Below are positions 1 through 7,803 of a stretch of DNA of 14,784 bases, piece by piece. The translations under genes were made by a program, and so were the position numbers. Under the pieces are notes generated by a model. That model was not told the DNA's origin. It did not search any database and saw nothing but the letters and a program-made list of their open reading frames with translations. Source of the stretch: Dehalococcoidia bacterium (GTDB lineage: Bacteria; Chloroflexota; Dehalococcoidia; SAR202; UBA11138); contig JAAXHZ010000064.1 in assembly GCA_012270625.1 (NCBI GenBank), forward strand, positions 1 to 14,784, in the 5' to 3' direction. Every line of letters starts with the position of its first letter. Positions within the stretch are counted from its first letter, which is position 1.

Positions 1-1
1 G

Positions 2-733
2 CGGGAAGACATCGTCCTTGTCAGCAAGGGCGGAATACCTTGGGACCAGCCTGGCGGGCGATCGGGACGCGACAGCTCCCGCGAGTCGCTGACTAAGTCC
101 CTCGAAGAGAGCCTCACGCGGCTCCAGACGGACTACCTGGATCTCTATCTCATTCACTGGCCAGACGAGTCGAGACCCATGTCCGAGCCGATGGAGGCAT
201 TTGCCGACTTTCAGCGCCAGGGCAAGATCAGGTACGGCGGGGTAAGCAACTTCAGCACACAGCAGATGGCCGACTGCCTGGGAGTCTTCCCAATAGTTAC
301 CAATCAGGTCGGCTATCACCTGTTCGACTTCAGGCCTGAGCCGGAAGTGGTCCCATTCTGTAGAGACAACGGCATGGGCATCATGGCCTACGGCTCACTG
401 GCGCATGGTCTCTTGACCGGCGCCATGACTCCTGAGACCACTTTCGAAGACGACGACTGGCGACGCAACCTCATGGCGTTCGGGCAGCCGATCTTCAAGG
501 GACAGAATTTTCTGGATAACCTGAACAAGGTGGACGCGCTCAAGGATATGGCGGCGGACAGTGGGTACTCGGTGGCTCAGCTTGCGCTCGCGTGGGTCGT
601 GTCCGAGCCTACCGTGTCCGTCGCGCTGGTAGGCACACGCCGACCCGAAGAGATGGAAGAGAACGTGCGGGCTGTCGAGTGGGAGATGACGCCGTCAGAG
701 CGTGACGAGATCAGGTCCGTCGTTACCGGCTAA
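2..733 (+). CDS. Aldo/keto reductase, C-terminal part (5' end outside window)
   Basis: NAD(P)H-dependent oxidoreductase of the aldo/keto reductase superfamily, with a cytosolic TIM-barrel fold. The reading frame is open from the first full codon, so the N-terminus lies upstream. Visible family marks are LVSKGG near the start, carrying the catalytic Lys, and DYLDLYLIHWPD, carrying the His of the Asp-Tyr-Lys-His tetrad. Then come GKIRYGGVSNFS, a TNQVGYHLF strand and GIMAYGSLAHGLLTG. The C-terminal SVALVGTRRPEEMEENV segment is the usual cofactor-phosphate-binding part. The catalytic Asp and Tyr should be upstream and cannot be checked. An internal ATG at 179 falls after the catalytic His, so it is not a sensible start. 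Substrate cannot be predicted. The gene ends in TAA and converges on folK. Confidence 0.9.
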   Translation, partial: REDIVLVSKGGIPWDQPGGRSGRDSSRESLTKSLEESLTRLQTDYLDLYLIHWPDESRPMSEPMEAFADFQRQGKIRYGGVSNFSTQQMADCLGVFPIVTNQVGYHLFDFRPEPEVVPFCRDNGMGIMAYGSLAHGLLTGAMTPETTFEDDDWRRNLMAFGQPIFKGQNFLDNLNKVDALKDMAADSGYSVAQLALAWVVSEPTVSVALVGTRRPEEMEENVRAVEWEMTPSERDEIRSVVTG

Positions 734-836
734 TCCGCAGCGCCAAGGCGCCTGAGCTGGCCCTTGTCATGGTTCCGCGATATGTTGGGGCCGATCTGTT
801 CAATCTGGGATCTAGTTCGAACCCTGTCTGTGGCGC

Positions 837-861
837 GAGTCGTCAGAAGGCTGACGCGCTC
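837..861. terminator. Weak hairpin between convergent AKR and folK ends
   Basis: GTCAG (842-846), loop AAGG, CTGAC (851-855), with an outer GAG/CTC pair across a small internal loop. It sits at the end of folK, between two convergent genes, so it may help end transcription. There is no T-run on either side, so this is not a classic intrinsic terminator. The rest of 734-836 shows nothing I can name. Confidence 0.2.
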
Positions 862-1357
862 ACCGCGGCTTCCAGACCTTCACGCCCTCTTGGTCTTCGA
901 CCGCACGGGCTAGGTTGGCAATGGTGACGTGTAGGGTAGGGTGCACTAGGTTCTGGTTCAGCTCCGCTAAAGGGATCAGAACGAACGCCCTCTGTTCCAT
1001 TCTGGGATGGGGTATCTGCAAGTCGGGGTCATCCATCTGCACGGTTGTATCACCATAGAGCAGGATGTCCACGTCAATTAGTCTTGGACCGTAGCGCCGG
1101 CTCGCTGGCAGTCGTCCGATCTCCTGTTCCACCTCCTTCGCACGCCTCAGAAGCGAGACCGGAGAGAGGCATGTCTGTATCTCCAGTACACAGTTGAGGA
1201 AGTGGGGCTGTTCGGCGTACCCCCAAGGAGCGGTCTCATAGATCGACGATGATCTGAGAATGATGAGGGTGGGAGGATCTGCCAGTCTCCTGACCGCTTC
1301 CGAAAGATATGCCTCTCGGTCCCTCAGGTTGGAACCCAGCCCAATGTAGGCTGTCAC
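860..1357 (-). CDS. folK: 2-amino-4-hydroxy-6-hydroxymethyldihydropteridine pyrophosphokinase (HPPK)
   Basis: Transfers pyrophosphate from ATP to 6-hydroxymethyl-7,8-dihydropterin, giving the substrate of FolP in folate synthesis; cytosolic. From the GTG at 1357 the protein is 165 aa, normal for HPPK. It shows AYIGLGSNL (3-11), ETAPWG (41-46), RYGPRLIDVDILLYGD with Mg-binding Asp95 and Asp97, and IPHPRMEQRAFVLIPLAEL. The frame is open to an ATG at 1426, but that would add 23 residues overlapping folP with no family match. The GTG directly precedes the first conserved strand. It has GGAG five bases upstream and begins 11 bases after the folP stop, so I chose it. The folP-folK order and tight spacing indicate one transcript and probable translational coupling. 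Confidence 0.93.
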   Translation of the reverse strand: MTAYIGLGSNLRDREAYLSEAVRRLADPPTLIILRSSSIYETAPWGYAEQPHFLNCVLEIQTCLSPVSLLRRAKEVEQEIGRLPASRRYGPRLIDVDILLYGDTTVQMDDPDLQIPHPRMEQRAFVLIPLAELNQNLVHPTLHVTIANLARAVEDQEGVKVWKPR

Positions 1358-1368
1358 TGCCTCTCCGG

Positions 1369-2229
1369 TCAGCCGTTCCAATTTGGGGGTCTCCAGCCGC
1401 GTACAATGGCGTCGCTCATTCGGCACACACGCACCATCTCCCTGACATCGTGCACCCTGACTACATCAGCGCCTCCGGCAATGGACAGCGTCACCGCAGC
1501 GGCCGTGCCCTCGACCCGCTGGTCTGCCCCGAGGCCCAGCACCAGGCCGATAATGGATTTGCGCGACACGCCGACCAGAACGGGATGACCCAGGCTCCGA
1601 AGCTCACCGAGCCTCCGCAGCGCCTCGAGGTTGTGGTCCGGTGTCTTCCCGAATCCTATGCCCGGGTCGATGATGATCTGCTCGTCTCTGACTCCTGCGC
1701 GTCGGGCGATGGCGATGCTGTCGGACAGGCTGGCCTTGATATCCGGCAGCAGGTCTGTGTACTTTCGCGTCTTCTGGTTGTGCATGATTACAAGTGATGC
1801 GCCGTACTCGGCAGCCACGTCGGCGATCCCTGGGTCGGCTTTCAGTCCCCAGACGTCGTTAATGACAGAGGCCCCTGAGTCCAGGGCACGACGCGCCACC
1901 TTCGACTTGTAGGTGTCCACACTGACGGGCACCCGCACCCGGCTACGGATTGCTTCCAAGGCCGGGATTAGCCGGACCAGCTCCTCCTCAACGCTGATAG
2001 AGGACGAGCCTGGGCGAGTCGATTCGGCGCCTATGTCTATTATGTCTGCCCCTTCCTCCTCGTACCGCAGCGTCTGTTCCACTACGGCTGGAATATCTGA
2101 TCCCAGGCCGTCTCCAGAGAAAGAGTCCGGCGTCACATTGATGACACCCATGACATACGTACGCCGTCCCCACTCCAAGGTTTCACCCCGCGAGACAGTC
2201 TTAGTCGAAAGATCGTGCTGTCCAAGCAT
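1369..2229 (-). CDS. folP: Dihydropteroate synthase
   Basis: Condenses 6-hydroxymethyl-dihydropterin pyrophosphate with p-aminobenzoate to dihydropteroate; cytosolic TIM barrel and the target of sulfonamides. At 286 aa it has the usual length. Motifs in order: GVINVTPDSFSGDG (28-41, Asn31 for Mg-pyrophosphate), DIGAESTRPG (65-74), SVDT (103-106, pterin Asp105), INDVWG (123-128), IIDPGIGFGKT (186-196, Asp188 and Lys195), GVSRKS (220-225, Lys224) and VRVHDV (257-262, His260). All key residues are present, so it should be active. It is first in a folP-folK pair. The ATG at 2229 has only a weak, distant GAGG upstream. The 159 bases before it show an AT-rich stretch near 2263-2275 but no convincing promoter. 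Confidence 0.96.
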   Translation of the reverse strand: MLGQHDLSTKTVSRGETLEWGRRTYVMGVINVTPDSFSGDGLGSDIPAVVEQTLRYEEEGADIIDIGAESTRPGSSSISVEEELVRLIPALEAIRSRVRVPVSVDTYKSKVARRALDSGASVINDVWGLKADPGIADVAAEYGASLVIMHNQKTRKYTDLLPDIKASLSDSIAIARRAGVRDEQIIIDPGIGFGKTPDHNLEALRRLGELRSLGHPVLVGVSRKSIIGLVLGLGADQRVEGTAAAVTLSIAGGADVVRVHDVREMVRVCRMSDAIVRGWRPPNWNG

Positions 2230-2388
2230 TGGCGACAGACCTCATACCGGGCGACATCTGTGTTATAGAATACGGGTCGCAAAGCGCGACGCTCTGATTC
2301 TAGGCGTTGGCGCGGTTGTGAGTACAGCAGCATCTGGCGACATGCGGATTTCTTCGACTGCGTAACTCGAACATCCCAGTACTGTCCG

Positions 2389-3564
2389 TCATTCCTGTAC
2401 GGCCCCGCCATCGATAAACTCGTACACACCGCCATCCAGCGAAAGCACGTAAACCTCTCCATCTGCGTCCTCCGCAAACGACGAAATCCTGAGCCTGGTG
2501 TCAAACAACTCGACCGACTGGTCAGTCACCGGATCGAACGACCAGATCTTCCCGCTGCAAAAGTCTCCGTAGATATATTTCCCGTGCAGCGCCGGGATTT
2601 GTCGTCCTCGATACACGTAACCCCCGGTGATCGAGCAGCCGTCATTGTGTCCGTAGTCTGTAACCGGCGGCTCAAGACCTTCCCGGTCACAGGAATTCGA
2701 CCGCGCTCCGTAGCACACCGAACCCTCCATAATGTTCCAGCCGTAGTTCAGACTAGGCTCGATGATGTTCACCTCCTCCCTCTCGTTCTGGCCGACGTCC
2801 GCCGCCCACATCTCGCCTGTCAAGCGGTCGAAGCTGAACCGCCACGGGTTACGGAGTCCATACGCCCAGATCTCTGGACGCGCTCCTTCGATCTCGATGA
2901 GCGGGTTGTCGCCAGGCACGGAGTACGCGCCGGTCGTTTCAATCGATGAAACATCAATGCGCGCAATCGATCCAAGTAGAGTCCCCGGGTCTTGACCATT
3001 GCGCTTTGGATCACCCGCGCTCCCGCCATCGCCCAAACCGATGTACAGAAACCCATCAGGGCCGAACAGCAGGCTCCCGCCATTGTGGTTGGAATATGGC
3101 TGAGCGACTTCGAGGATCACCACCTCACTATCGGGATCGATCGCGCCAAGATCATTCGCGGCCATGCTAAACCGCGAGATTACCGTCCTCCTGGGATTGG
3201 CCGCTGTGTAGTTGACGTACACGTACCCACTTGCCGGAAACTCAGGATCGAGGGCCAAGCCCAGCAGCCCCTCCTCTCGACCTCGATCATTCACTCGATC
3301 CTCGATGTTCAGCACATCCGTCGCCGACCAAGATCCACTCAGAGATGACACCAACAGGATCCGCCCTGATTGCTCTACTATGTATCCTGTCTCAGCGCTG
3401 TCTTCGGGAAACACCAGGGCAACCGGCTGGTCGAATGTCATACCGCCCAGAGCTTCTATTAGCAGGATTGCCGGTATTGCCTCTTCGGAGAATTCCGAGT
3501 CGCCAAAGTTACCTGAGCAGGCTGCCACAGACCAGATCGCGAACAGCAGAGCGATAGTCTTCAT
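2389..3564 (-). CDS. PQQ-type glucose/sorbosone dehydrogenase family lipoprotein
   Basis: A six-bladed beta-propeller of the soluble glucose dehydrogenase / sorbosone dehydrogenase (GSDH) family, whose members oxidise aldose sugars with PQQ. At 391 aa it begins with a short signal (MKTIALLFAIWSVAAC) and a lipobox ending at Cys16, so it should be exported and lipid-anchored. Family marks: VEQSGRILLV, EEGLLGLALDPEF (97-109), NHNGGSLLFGPDG (His160 at the expected catalytic base), LYIGLGDGG, PEIWAYGLRNPWRFSFD, WAADVGQNEREEVNII, NYGWNIMEGSVCYG, TGGYVYRG and GKYIYGDFCSGKIWSF. The substrate is unknown and no PQQ-synthesis genes are in the window. Many environmental homologues have no tested activity. 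It lies divergent to hpnH. There is no ribosome-binding site before the ATG; a TAGAAT -10 box starts only seven bases upstream, suggesting a leaderless message. Confidence 0.88.
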   Translation of the reverse strand: MKTIALLFAIWSVAACSGNFGDSEFSEEAIPAILLIEALGGMTFDQPVALVFPEDSAETGYIVEQSGRILLVSSLSGSWSATDVLNIEDRVNDRGREEGLLGLALDPEFPASGYVYVNYTAANPRRTVISRFSMAANDLGAIDPDSEVVILEVAQPYSNHNGGSLLFGPDGFLYIGLGDGGSAGDPKRNGQDPGTLLGSIARIDVSSIETTGAYSVPGDNPLIEIEGARPEIWAYGLRNPWRFSFDRLTGEMWAADVGQNEREEVNIIEPSLNYGWNIMEGSVCYGARSNSCDREGLEPPVTDYGHNDGCSITGGYVYRGRQIPALHGKYIYGDFCSGKIWSFDPVTDQSVELFDTRLRISSFAEDADGEVYVLSLDGGVYEFIDGGAVQE

Positions 3565-3570
3565 AGATCA

Positions 3571-3598
3571 ATTCTAGCCGAGCCTGTGATGCTGTCAC
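3571..3598 (-). promoter_or_regulatory. Candidate promoter of the GSDH lipoprotein (possibly leaderless)
   Basis: On the minus strand GTGACA (3598-3593) and TAGAAT (3576-3571) are 16 bases apart; each matches five of six sigma70-type consensus positions. The expected start of transcription falls at or beside the ATG at 3564. This fits the lack of a ribosome-binding site. The -35 box lies inside the inverted repeat at 3580-3604. Confidence 0.45.
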
Positions 3599-3604
3599 AG
3601 GCTC
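3580..3604. promoter_or_regulatory. Perfect 10-bp inverted repeat, candidate shared operator
   Basis: GAGCCTGTGA (3580-3589), spacer TGCTG, TCACAGGCTC (3595-3604): every base of the arms pairs. The core TGTGA-N5-TCACA resembles Crp/Fnr-family sites, which usually have a six-base spacer. It covers the -35 box and most of the spacer of the leftward candidate promoter. It is centred about 63 bases upstream of the likely hpnH start of transcription. That geometry suits one regulator acting on both genes. No T-run follows either arm, so a terminator is unlikely. Confidence 0.5.
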
Positions 3605-3620
3605 ACGCATACCATCAGGG

Positions 3621-3648
3621 TTGCAAAGTGTACACCTAATGGTAGGAT
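3621..3648 (+). promoter_or_regulatory. Candidate promoter of the hopanoid operon
   Basis: TTGCAA (3621-3626) and TAGGAT (3643-3648) are separated by 16 bases, each matching four of six consensus positions. Transcription would start near 3655. That leaves a 22-base leader before the ATG at 3677, which has GGGAG six bases upstream. The boxes are weak, in keeping with a promoter that needs an activator. Confidence 0.35.
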
Positions 3649-3676
3649 GTACCTGAGCCTATGCTGGGAGTGCAAC

Positions 3677-4801
3677 ATGGTAATCACGGAAGCAGCTCCG
3701 AAGCGCGTCACTATGGAGACGGCCGAGCAGGCATTTCCTGTATATCAGCCGGACGTAAACGTACAGCCCAAGCGACCTGCCGAGCTGACCTGGCGAACCC
3801 TTTCTTACATCTTCAAGCAGAAGTTTCTGAAACGGCGCGAGCGCTTTCCGCTAGTGACCATGCTGGAGCCTCTGGAAGCATGCAATCTCGCCTGTGAGGG
3901 GTGTGGTCGTATTCGCGAGTACAAGCCGGTGATAAGGGAAACCCTCACCTTGGAGCAGTGCCTGAAGGCCGTGGACGACTCCGGCGCCCCGATAGTGTCC
4001 ATAGCTGGTGGCGAACCTACTATCTACAAGCAGCTCCCAGACCTCATCAATGAGCTCGTTAGACGCAGGATATTCGTGTATTGCTGTACGAACGCTCTGC
4101 TGCTGGAGCGCATGATGAAGAGGGTGCCACCCTCCAAGTACCTCAGCTGGGTGATTCACCTGGACGGTATGGAAACGCAGCACGACATATCCGTCGGGCG
4201 CAAGGGTGTGTGGAAGACCGCAATGACCGCTTCCAAGAAGGCGCTCGAAGCCGGATACCGCGTGTGCTCCAACACTACCCTATTTCGAGGCTCGAACCCC
4301 GAGGACCTCCACGAGCTGTTCACGCTCGTCACAGACATGGGATTCGAAGGCGTGATGGTTACCGCGGGCTACGACTACGTCGATGGTCCCACTCAGGAGA
4401 TGTTCCTTTCCCGCGAGGAGTCTATCAGCGTATTCAAGGATGTGCTCACCGACGATGCGCTGGACCGCATTCGCTTCTACAACAACCCCCTCTACCTGAG
4501 CTTCCTCAGAGGAGACCGGCAGTACCAGTGCACAGCGTGGTCCAATCCTACGTACACAGTTCAGGGCTGGCGGGAGCCGTGCTACCCACTCGCAGACAGA
4601 CACACGGACAATGTCGACGATCTGTTCAGCTCCTCTCTCTGGGAAAACTATGGCGTGGGAGTGAACAGCAAGTGCGCCAACTGCATGATGCACTGCGGGT
4701 TCGAGTCGGCAACTATATACGATGCTTTCAGGAGTCCTAGTGGAGCGGCGTCGTTGGCAAAAGCCGTGGTAAGCAATCGTGGCGGCCTCGGCGCCAGCTA
4801 G
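3677..4801 (+). CDS. hpnH: Adenosyl-hopene transferase HpnH (radical SAM)
   Basis: Radical SAM enzyme that adds a 5'-deoxyadenosyl group to diploptene, the first step towards extended (C35) hopanoids. With the ATG at 3677 it is 374 aa. It has the 4Fe-4S motif CNLACEGC (Cys69, Cys73, Cys76) and the GGEP motif (111-114). Near the C-terminus is a conserved cysteine cluster, KCANCMMHCGFE (Cys333, 336, 340). MLEPLEACNLAC and VVSNRGG-like ends also fit HpnH. An in-frame ATG at 3647 would add ten residues, but it overlaps the candidate -10 box and has a poorer ribosome-binding site, so I prefer 3677. The gene heads an hpnH-hpnG-shc operon, five bases ahead of hpnG, which makes the assignment strong. 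Confidence 0.93.
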   Translation: MVITEAAPKRVTMETAEQAFPVYQPDVNVQPKRPAELTWRTLSYIFKQKFLKRRERFPLVTMLEPLEACNLACEGCGRIREYKPVIRETLTLEQCLKAVDDSGAPIVSIAGGEPTIYKQLPDLINELVRRRIFVYCCTNALLLERMMKRVPPSKYLSWVIHLDGMETQHDISVGRKGVWKTAMTASKKALEAGYRVCSNTTLFRGSNPEDLHELFTLVTDMGFEGVMVTAGYDYVDGPTQEMFLSREESISVFKDVLTDDALDRIRFYNNPLYLSFLRGDRQYQCTAWSNPTYTVQGWREPCYPLADRHTDNVDDLFSSSLWENYGVGVNSKCANCMMHCGFESATIYDAFRSPSGAASLAKAVVSNRGGLGAS

Positions 4802-4806
4802 GACAA

Positions 4807-5628
4807 GTGGGCGAGCCCAGAGAGTGCAGCGATGGGACCCGTACAGCCCTTCTGGTAGCAATGCCGGAGGAGGCTTTGGGGATACTGCGTGTCGGCTGCT
4901 GGCGGAGAGTCCCTGTGTCCACTTCCCTCGCGATCTATGAGGGGAGTATTGGCGGAGCTAACGCAGTTCTCGCGATAAGTGGTGTCGGTCGAGCCAGCGC
5001 GGAGGCCACCTCTCGCGAAGTCCTCCAGAGATTCAATCCAATCTCGATTCTCTCCCTTGGCTTTGCTGGAGGGTTAGCGCATGGACAGCGGGCCGGAGAC
5101 CTGGTAGTCGCGCGGACCTTGATTCCAATGTGCAGTCTGCCTAACGGTGATCATGAACCATGCGACTTCGAACCGCTGACCTCTCACCCAGCGTTGTCTG
5201 AAAAGGCTGAGCAAGTTCTAGTCGGACTTGGCCTTCGTCATGAGTCCGGAGCCTGTGTTACTGGCTCTAGTGTCGTGCCGCAACCTGAAGCGAAAGAGAG
5301 ACTCAGTGTGGACACTGGCGCGCTGGCCGTGGATATGGAGAGCTACTGGACCGGCATGGCCTGCCGTGAATTCAGAGTCCCTTTTTTGGCCGTCCGATCG
5401 ATAGTGGATGAAGTCGAGCGTACCTTGCCCGACTACGCAGTTCGAGTCGCGCTGGCCCCTGGGCCTCAATCCATGTGGAAACACGTGCTTCCAGCGCTAT
5501 CGCGGCCTTGGAAAGTACCTGGCCTGATTCAAGTCGCTTTCGCCGCCAAGACGGCTCGAAAGTCGCTCACAGATTTCGCGGTCGGGTTCATTGGCGCGCA
5601 GGGAGCAGCCCGTCTCTCCGCAAATTAG
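4807..5628 (+). CDS. hpnG: HpnG-type adenosylhopane nucleosidase/phosphorylase
   Basis: Member of the purine nucleosidase (MTA/SAH nucleosidase) fold that removes adenine from adenosylhopane, yielding ribosylhopane (or its phosphate). At 273 aa it shows TALLVAMPEEA, with Glu22 aligning with the MTA nucleosidase Glu12. ISGVGRASAEA and LSLGFAGGL follow, then AVDMES (Glu178, substrate-binding glutamate) and VRSIVDE (Asp201, the general acid). All three active-site residues are therefore present. The GTG at 4807 starts five bases after the hpnH stop with AGGA just ahead. The first ATG (4861) lies inside the conserved first strand, so GTG is the better start. The family includes other nucleosidases, but position between hpnH and the cyclase supports HpnG. 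Confidence 0.87.
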   Translation: MGEPRECSDGTRTALLVAMPEEALGILRVGCWRRVPVSTSLAIYEGSIGGANAVLAISGVGRASAEATSREVLQRFNPISILSLGFAGGLAHGQRAGDLVVARTLIPMCSLPNGDHEPCDFEPLTSHPALSEKAEQVLVGLGLRHESGACVTGSSVVPQPEAKERLSVDTGALAVDMESYWTGMACREFRVPFLAVRSIVDEVERTLPDYAVRVALAPGPQSMWKHVLPALSRPWKVPGLIQVAFAAKTARKSLTDFAVGFIGAQGAARLSAN

Positions 5629-5690
5629 CCGAGTTCCATAGGATAAGGCCACGTAAAGCCTCGCGCTGGGCTCGCAGGACGCATTCAGAC

Positions 5691-7742
5691 TTGGAGCTGA
5701 ATCAACAGTTGGCAGGAAAAGCAGCAGCAACCCAGAGAATCCGTGTGCCGCGTGCTCTCAGAGACACCGTCGCAGAGACGGTACGCCGGTCCCAGGAATA
5801 CTTTATTTCCAGCCAGGCTCCGGAAGGGTACTGGTGGGGCGAGCTAGAGTCCAACGCCACTATGGAGGCCGAGTACCTGTTGCTCACTCACTTCCTTGGC
5901 ATCGGCGACAGCGATACATGGCGAAAGCTGGCAAACCACCTGCTCAACGTACAACGGGAAGACGGAACATGGGGACAGTATTACGGTGCGCCGGGAGATC
6001 TGAGCACCTCCGTAGAGTGCTACTTCGCCCTGAAGCTGGCCGGTGTTTCGTCTGACGACCCACGGCTTGTGAAAGCCCGGGAGTTCATACTGTCCAAGGG
6101 CGGAGTGCCGAGAACGCGGGTCTTTACCAAGATATGGCTGGCCCTCTTTGGCCAGTGGAGCTGGAAGTCTGTGCCCACGCTTCCTCCTGAGATGGTGCTG
6201 CTTCCCTCATGGTTCCCAATGAACCTCTACGACTTCTCAAGCTGGGCGCGCGGAACCATGCTGCCTCTCAGCATCGTGTTTGCGCACAAGCCCGTATGCC
6301 CTATTCCTGACGGGGCAGCCATCCCTGAGCTCACCCCGAACGGTCAGATCCAGCCGTCAGGGTCGCCGGGTCTGCGGCACATGATGGGAATAGCGGGAGC
6401 TTTTCATCTAGCTGATCATGCCTTGAGATGGTACAACGCTCTCCCCTGGCATCCGATGCGGCGACTCGCAATCAGAAGGGCCATCAAGTGGATCATCGAA
6501 CGCCAGGAAGACGACGGCTCTTGGGGCGGCATCCAGCCGCCGTGGGTCTATTCGCTCATAGCCCTCAGGGTACTCGGCTATGACGTTGACCACCCGATCA
6601 TGCGGAAGGGAGTCGAGGGATTCAAGGGATTCACCATCGAAGAGAACGACTCCCTGCGAGTTCAGGCTTGCGTATCTCCTGCCTGGGATACCTGCCTCGC
6701 GATGATAGCGCTTGAGGACTCTGGCATGCCGCCCGATAGCCCCGTGCTGAGGCGCGCGGGCGAGTGGCTGATCGAAGCTCAGGTTACCACTGGAGGCGAC
6801 TGGCAGGTGAAGGCCAAAGACACTACTCCTGGGGGATGGGCATTCGAGTTCGCTAACAGCACCTACCCTGATATCGACGACACCGCTGAAGTTCTCATCG
6901 CTCTCAATCGGGCCAGGACCGGAGATATTCGGAAGCAGAACGAGGCGGTTCAGCGAGGCGCTGAATGGATGCTCGGAGTGCAGAGCAGAAACGGTGGATG
7001 GGCAGCCTTTGACAAGGACAACACTCTGAGGGCCGTAGCGGAGATTCCATTCGCCGACTTCGGAGAGATGATAGATCCACCCAGCGCGGACGTAACGGCG
7101 CACGTCGTCGAAGCGCTGGCCCGACTTGGCTATACGAAAGACTCGGAATCCGTGCGGCGGGCAGTGAGGTATCTGCTCAGCGAACAGGAGTCCGATGGCT
7201 CTTGGTTTGGACGCTGGGGTGTCAACTACATCTATGGTACCGGCGCCGTTCTGCCTGCCCTCGAGTCTATCGGTGAAAACATGGGCAGCGAGTCGGTTCG
7301 CAGCGCCGTTGCCTGGCTGTTGTCGCACCAGAACCGCGATGGCGGATGGGGAGAGACCTGCGCCAGCTATGCGGATCCCTCTCTGGCTGGGCGAGGACCC
7401 AGCACTGCCTCTCAGACGGCGTGGGCATTGCTCGCTCTTCTTGCGGCCGGGGAGTGGGAGCATCCAGCCGTACACCGGGGAATCAGATACCTCGCTGACA
7501 CCCAGCAGGATGACGGCACCTGGGACGAGCCTTGGTTCACGGGAACAGGGTTTCCAGGCTATGGCGTAGGGGAGCGGCTCAAGGTAGGCAGTCAACGGGA
7601 CAATGGCAACCTCCAGGGCACAGAACTCTCAGCCGGTTTCATGATCAAGTATCACCTCTACCGGAACTACTGGCCACTGATGGCGCTAGGCCGGTTCTTG
7701 AGATACATCGACCAGGGAGAGACGAGAAGCACTGCCAACTGA
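5691..7742 (+). CDS. shc: Squalene-hopene cyclase
   Basis: Membrane-associated class II triterpene cyclase that turns squalene into hopene/hopanol. From 5691 it is 683 aa. The catalytic DXDD motif is DIDD (394-397). Repeated QW motifs start near Gln88, 272, 431, 499, 547 and 606 (for example QREDGTW, QSRNGGW, QNRDGGW). GYWWGELESNATMEAEYLL, FTKIWLALFGQ, GSWGGIQPPW, SPAWDT, DPPSADVTAHV and WGVNYIYGTGAV all match the family. The start is uncertain because there is no in-frame ATG before the conserved region. Candidates are TTG 5691, TTG 5709 and GTG 5745; the last would place the motif at 376-379, closest to characterised cyclases. The frame is open back to 5475 inside hpnG, but that part is arginine-rich and unlike the family. 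It is third in the hopanoid operon. Confidence 0.94.
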   Translation: MELNQQLAGKAAATQRIRVPRALRDTVAETVRRSQEYFISSQAPEGYWWGELESNATMEAEYLLLTHFLGIGDSDTWRKLANHLLNVQREDGTWGQYYGAPGDLSTSVECYFALKLAGVSSDDPRLVKAREFILSKGGVPRTRVFTKIWLALFGQWSWKSVPTLPPEMVLLPSWFPMNLYDFSSWARGTMLPLSIVFAHKPVCPIPDGAAIPELTPNGQIQPSGSPGLRHMMGIAGAFHLADHALRWYNALPWHPMRRLAIRRAIKWIIERQEDDGSWGGIQPPWVYSLIALRVLGYDVDHPIMRKGVEGFKGFTIEENDSLRVQACVSPAWDTCLAMIALEDSGMPPDSPVLRRAGEWLIEAQVTTGGDWQVKAKDTTPGGWAFEFANSTYPDIDDTAEVLIALNRARTGDIRKQNEAVQRGAEWMLGVQSRNGGWAAFDKDNTLRAVAEIPFADFGEMIDPPSADVTAHVVEALARLGYTKDSESVRRAVRYLLSEQESDGSWFGRWGVNYIYGTGAVLPALESIGENMGSESVRSAVAWLLSHQNRDGGWGETCASYADPSLAGRGPSTASQTAWALLALLAAGEWEHPAVHRGIRYLADTQQDDGTWDEPWFTGTGFPGYGVGERLKVGSQRDNGNLQGTELSAGFMIKYHLYRNYWPLMALGRFLRYIDQGETRSTAN

Positions 7743-7803
7743 CGTGCTTCGTCTTCATGCTCCTCGCTGGCCTCAATTCGGCGGCGAATGACCCCAAATT
7801 GGC

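Noticed and set aside
1309..1797. Open frame of 162 codons on the plus strand over folK/folP
   Set aside because: Shadow of two well-supported genes on the other strand; its translation has no family features.
2276..2292. Inverted repeat GTCGC/GCGAC and an AT-rich patch upstream of folP as a promoter/operator
   Set aside because: The stem is only five pairs and no -35 box lies at a fitting distance from the TATTCT/TATAAC patch.
2133..2504. Minus-strand open frame bridging the folP and GSDH genes
   Set aside because: It overlaps both real genes out of frame and is arginine/serine-rich without motifs, so it is not a gene in the gap.
4280..4861. Open frame of 193 codons on the minus strand across the end of hpnH
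   Set aside because: Antisense to hpnH and the start of hpnG, with no recognisable domain and no sensible promoter or ribosome-binding site.
6408..7595. Open frame of 395 codons on the minus strand inside the squalene-hopene cyclase gene
   Set aside because: It lies wholly antisense to a clearly conserved gene, shows no family motif, and long antisense frames are expected in GC-rich coding DNA.
7774..7788. Short hairpin ATTCG-GCGG-CGAAT after the cyclase as a terminator
   Set aside because: Only five pairs and no T-run behind it; likely chance.
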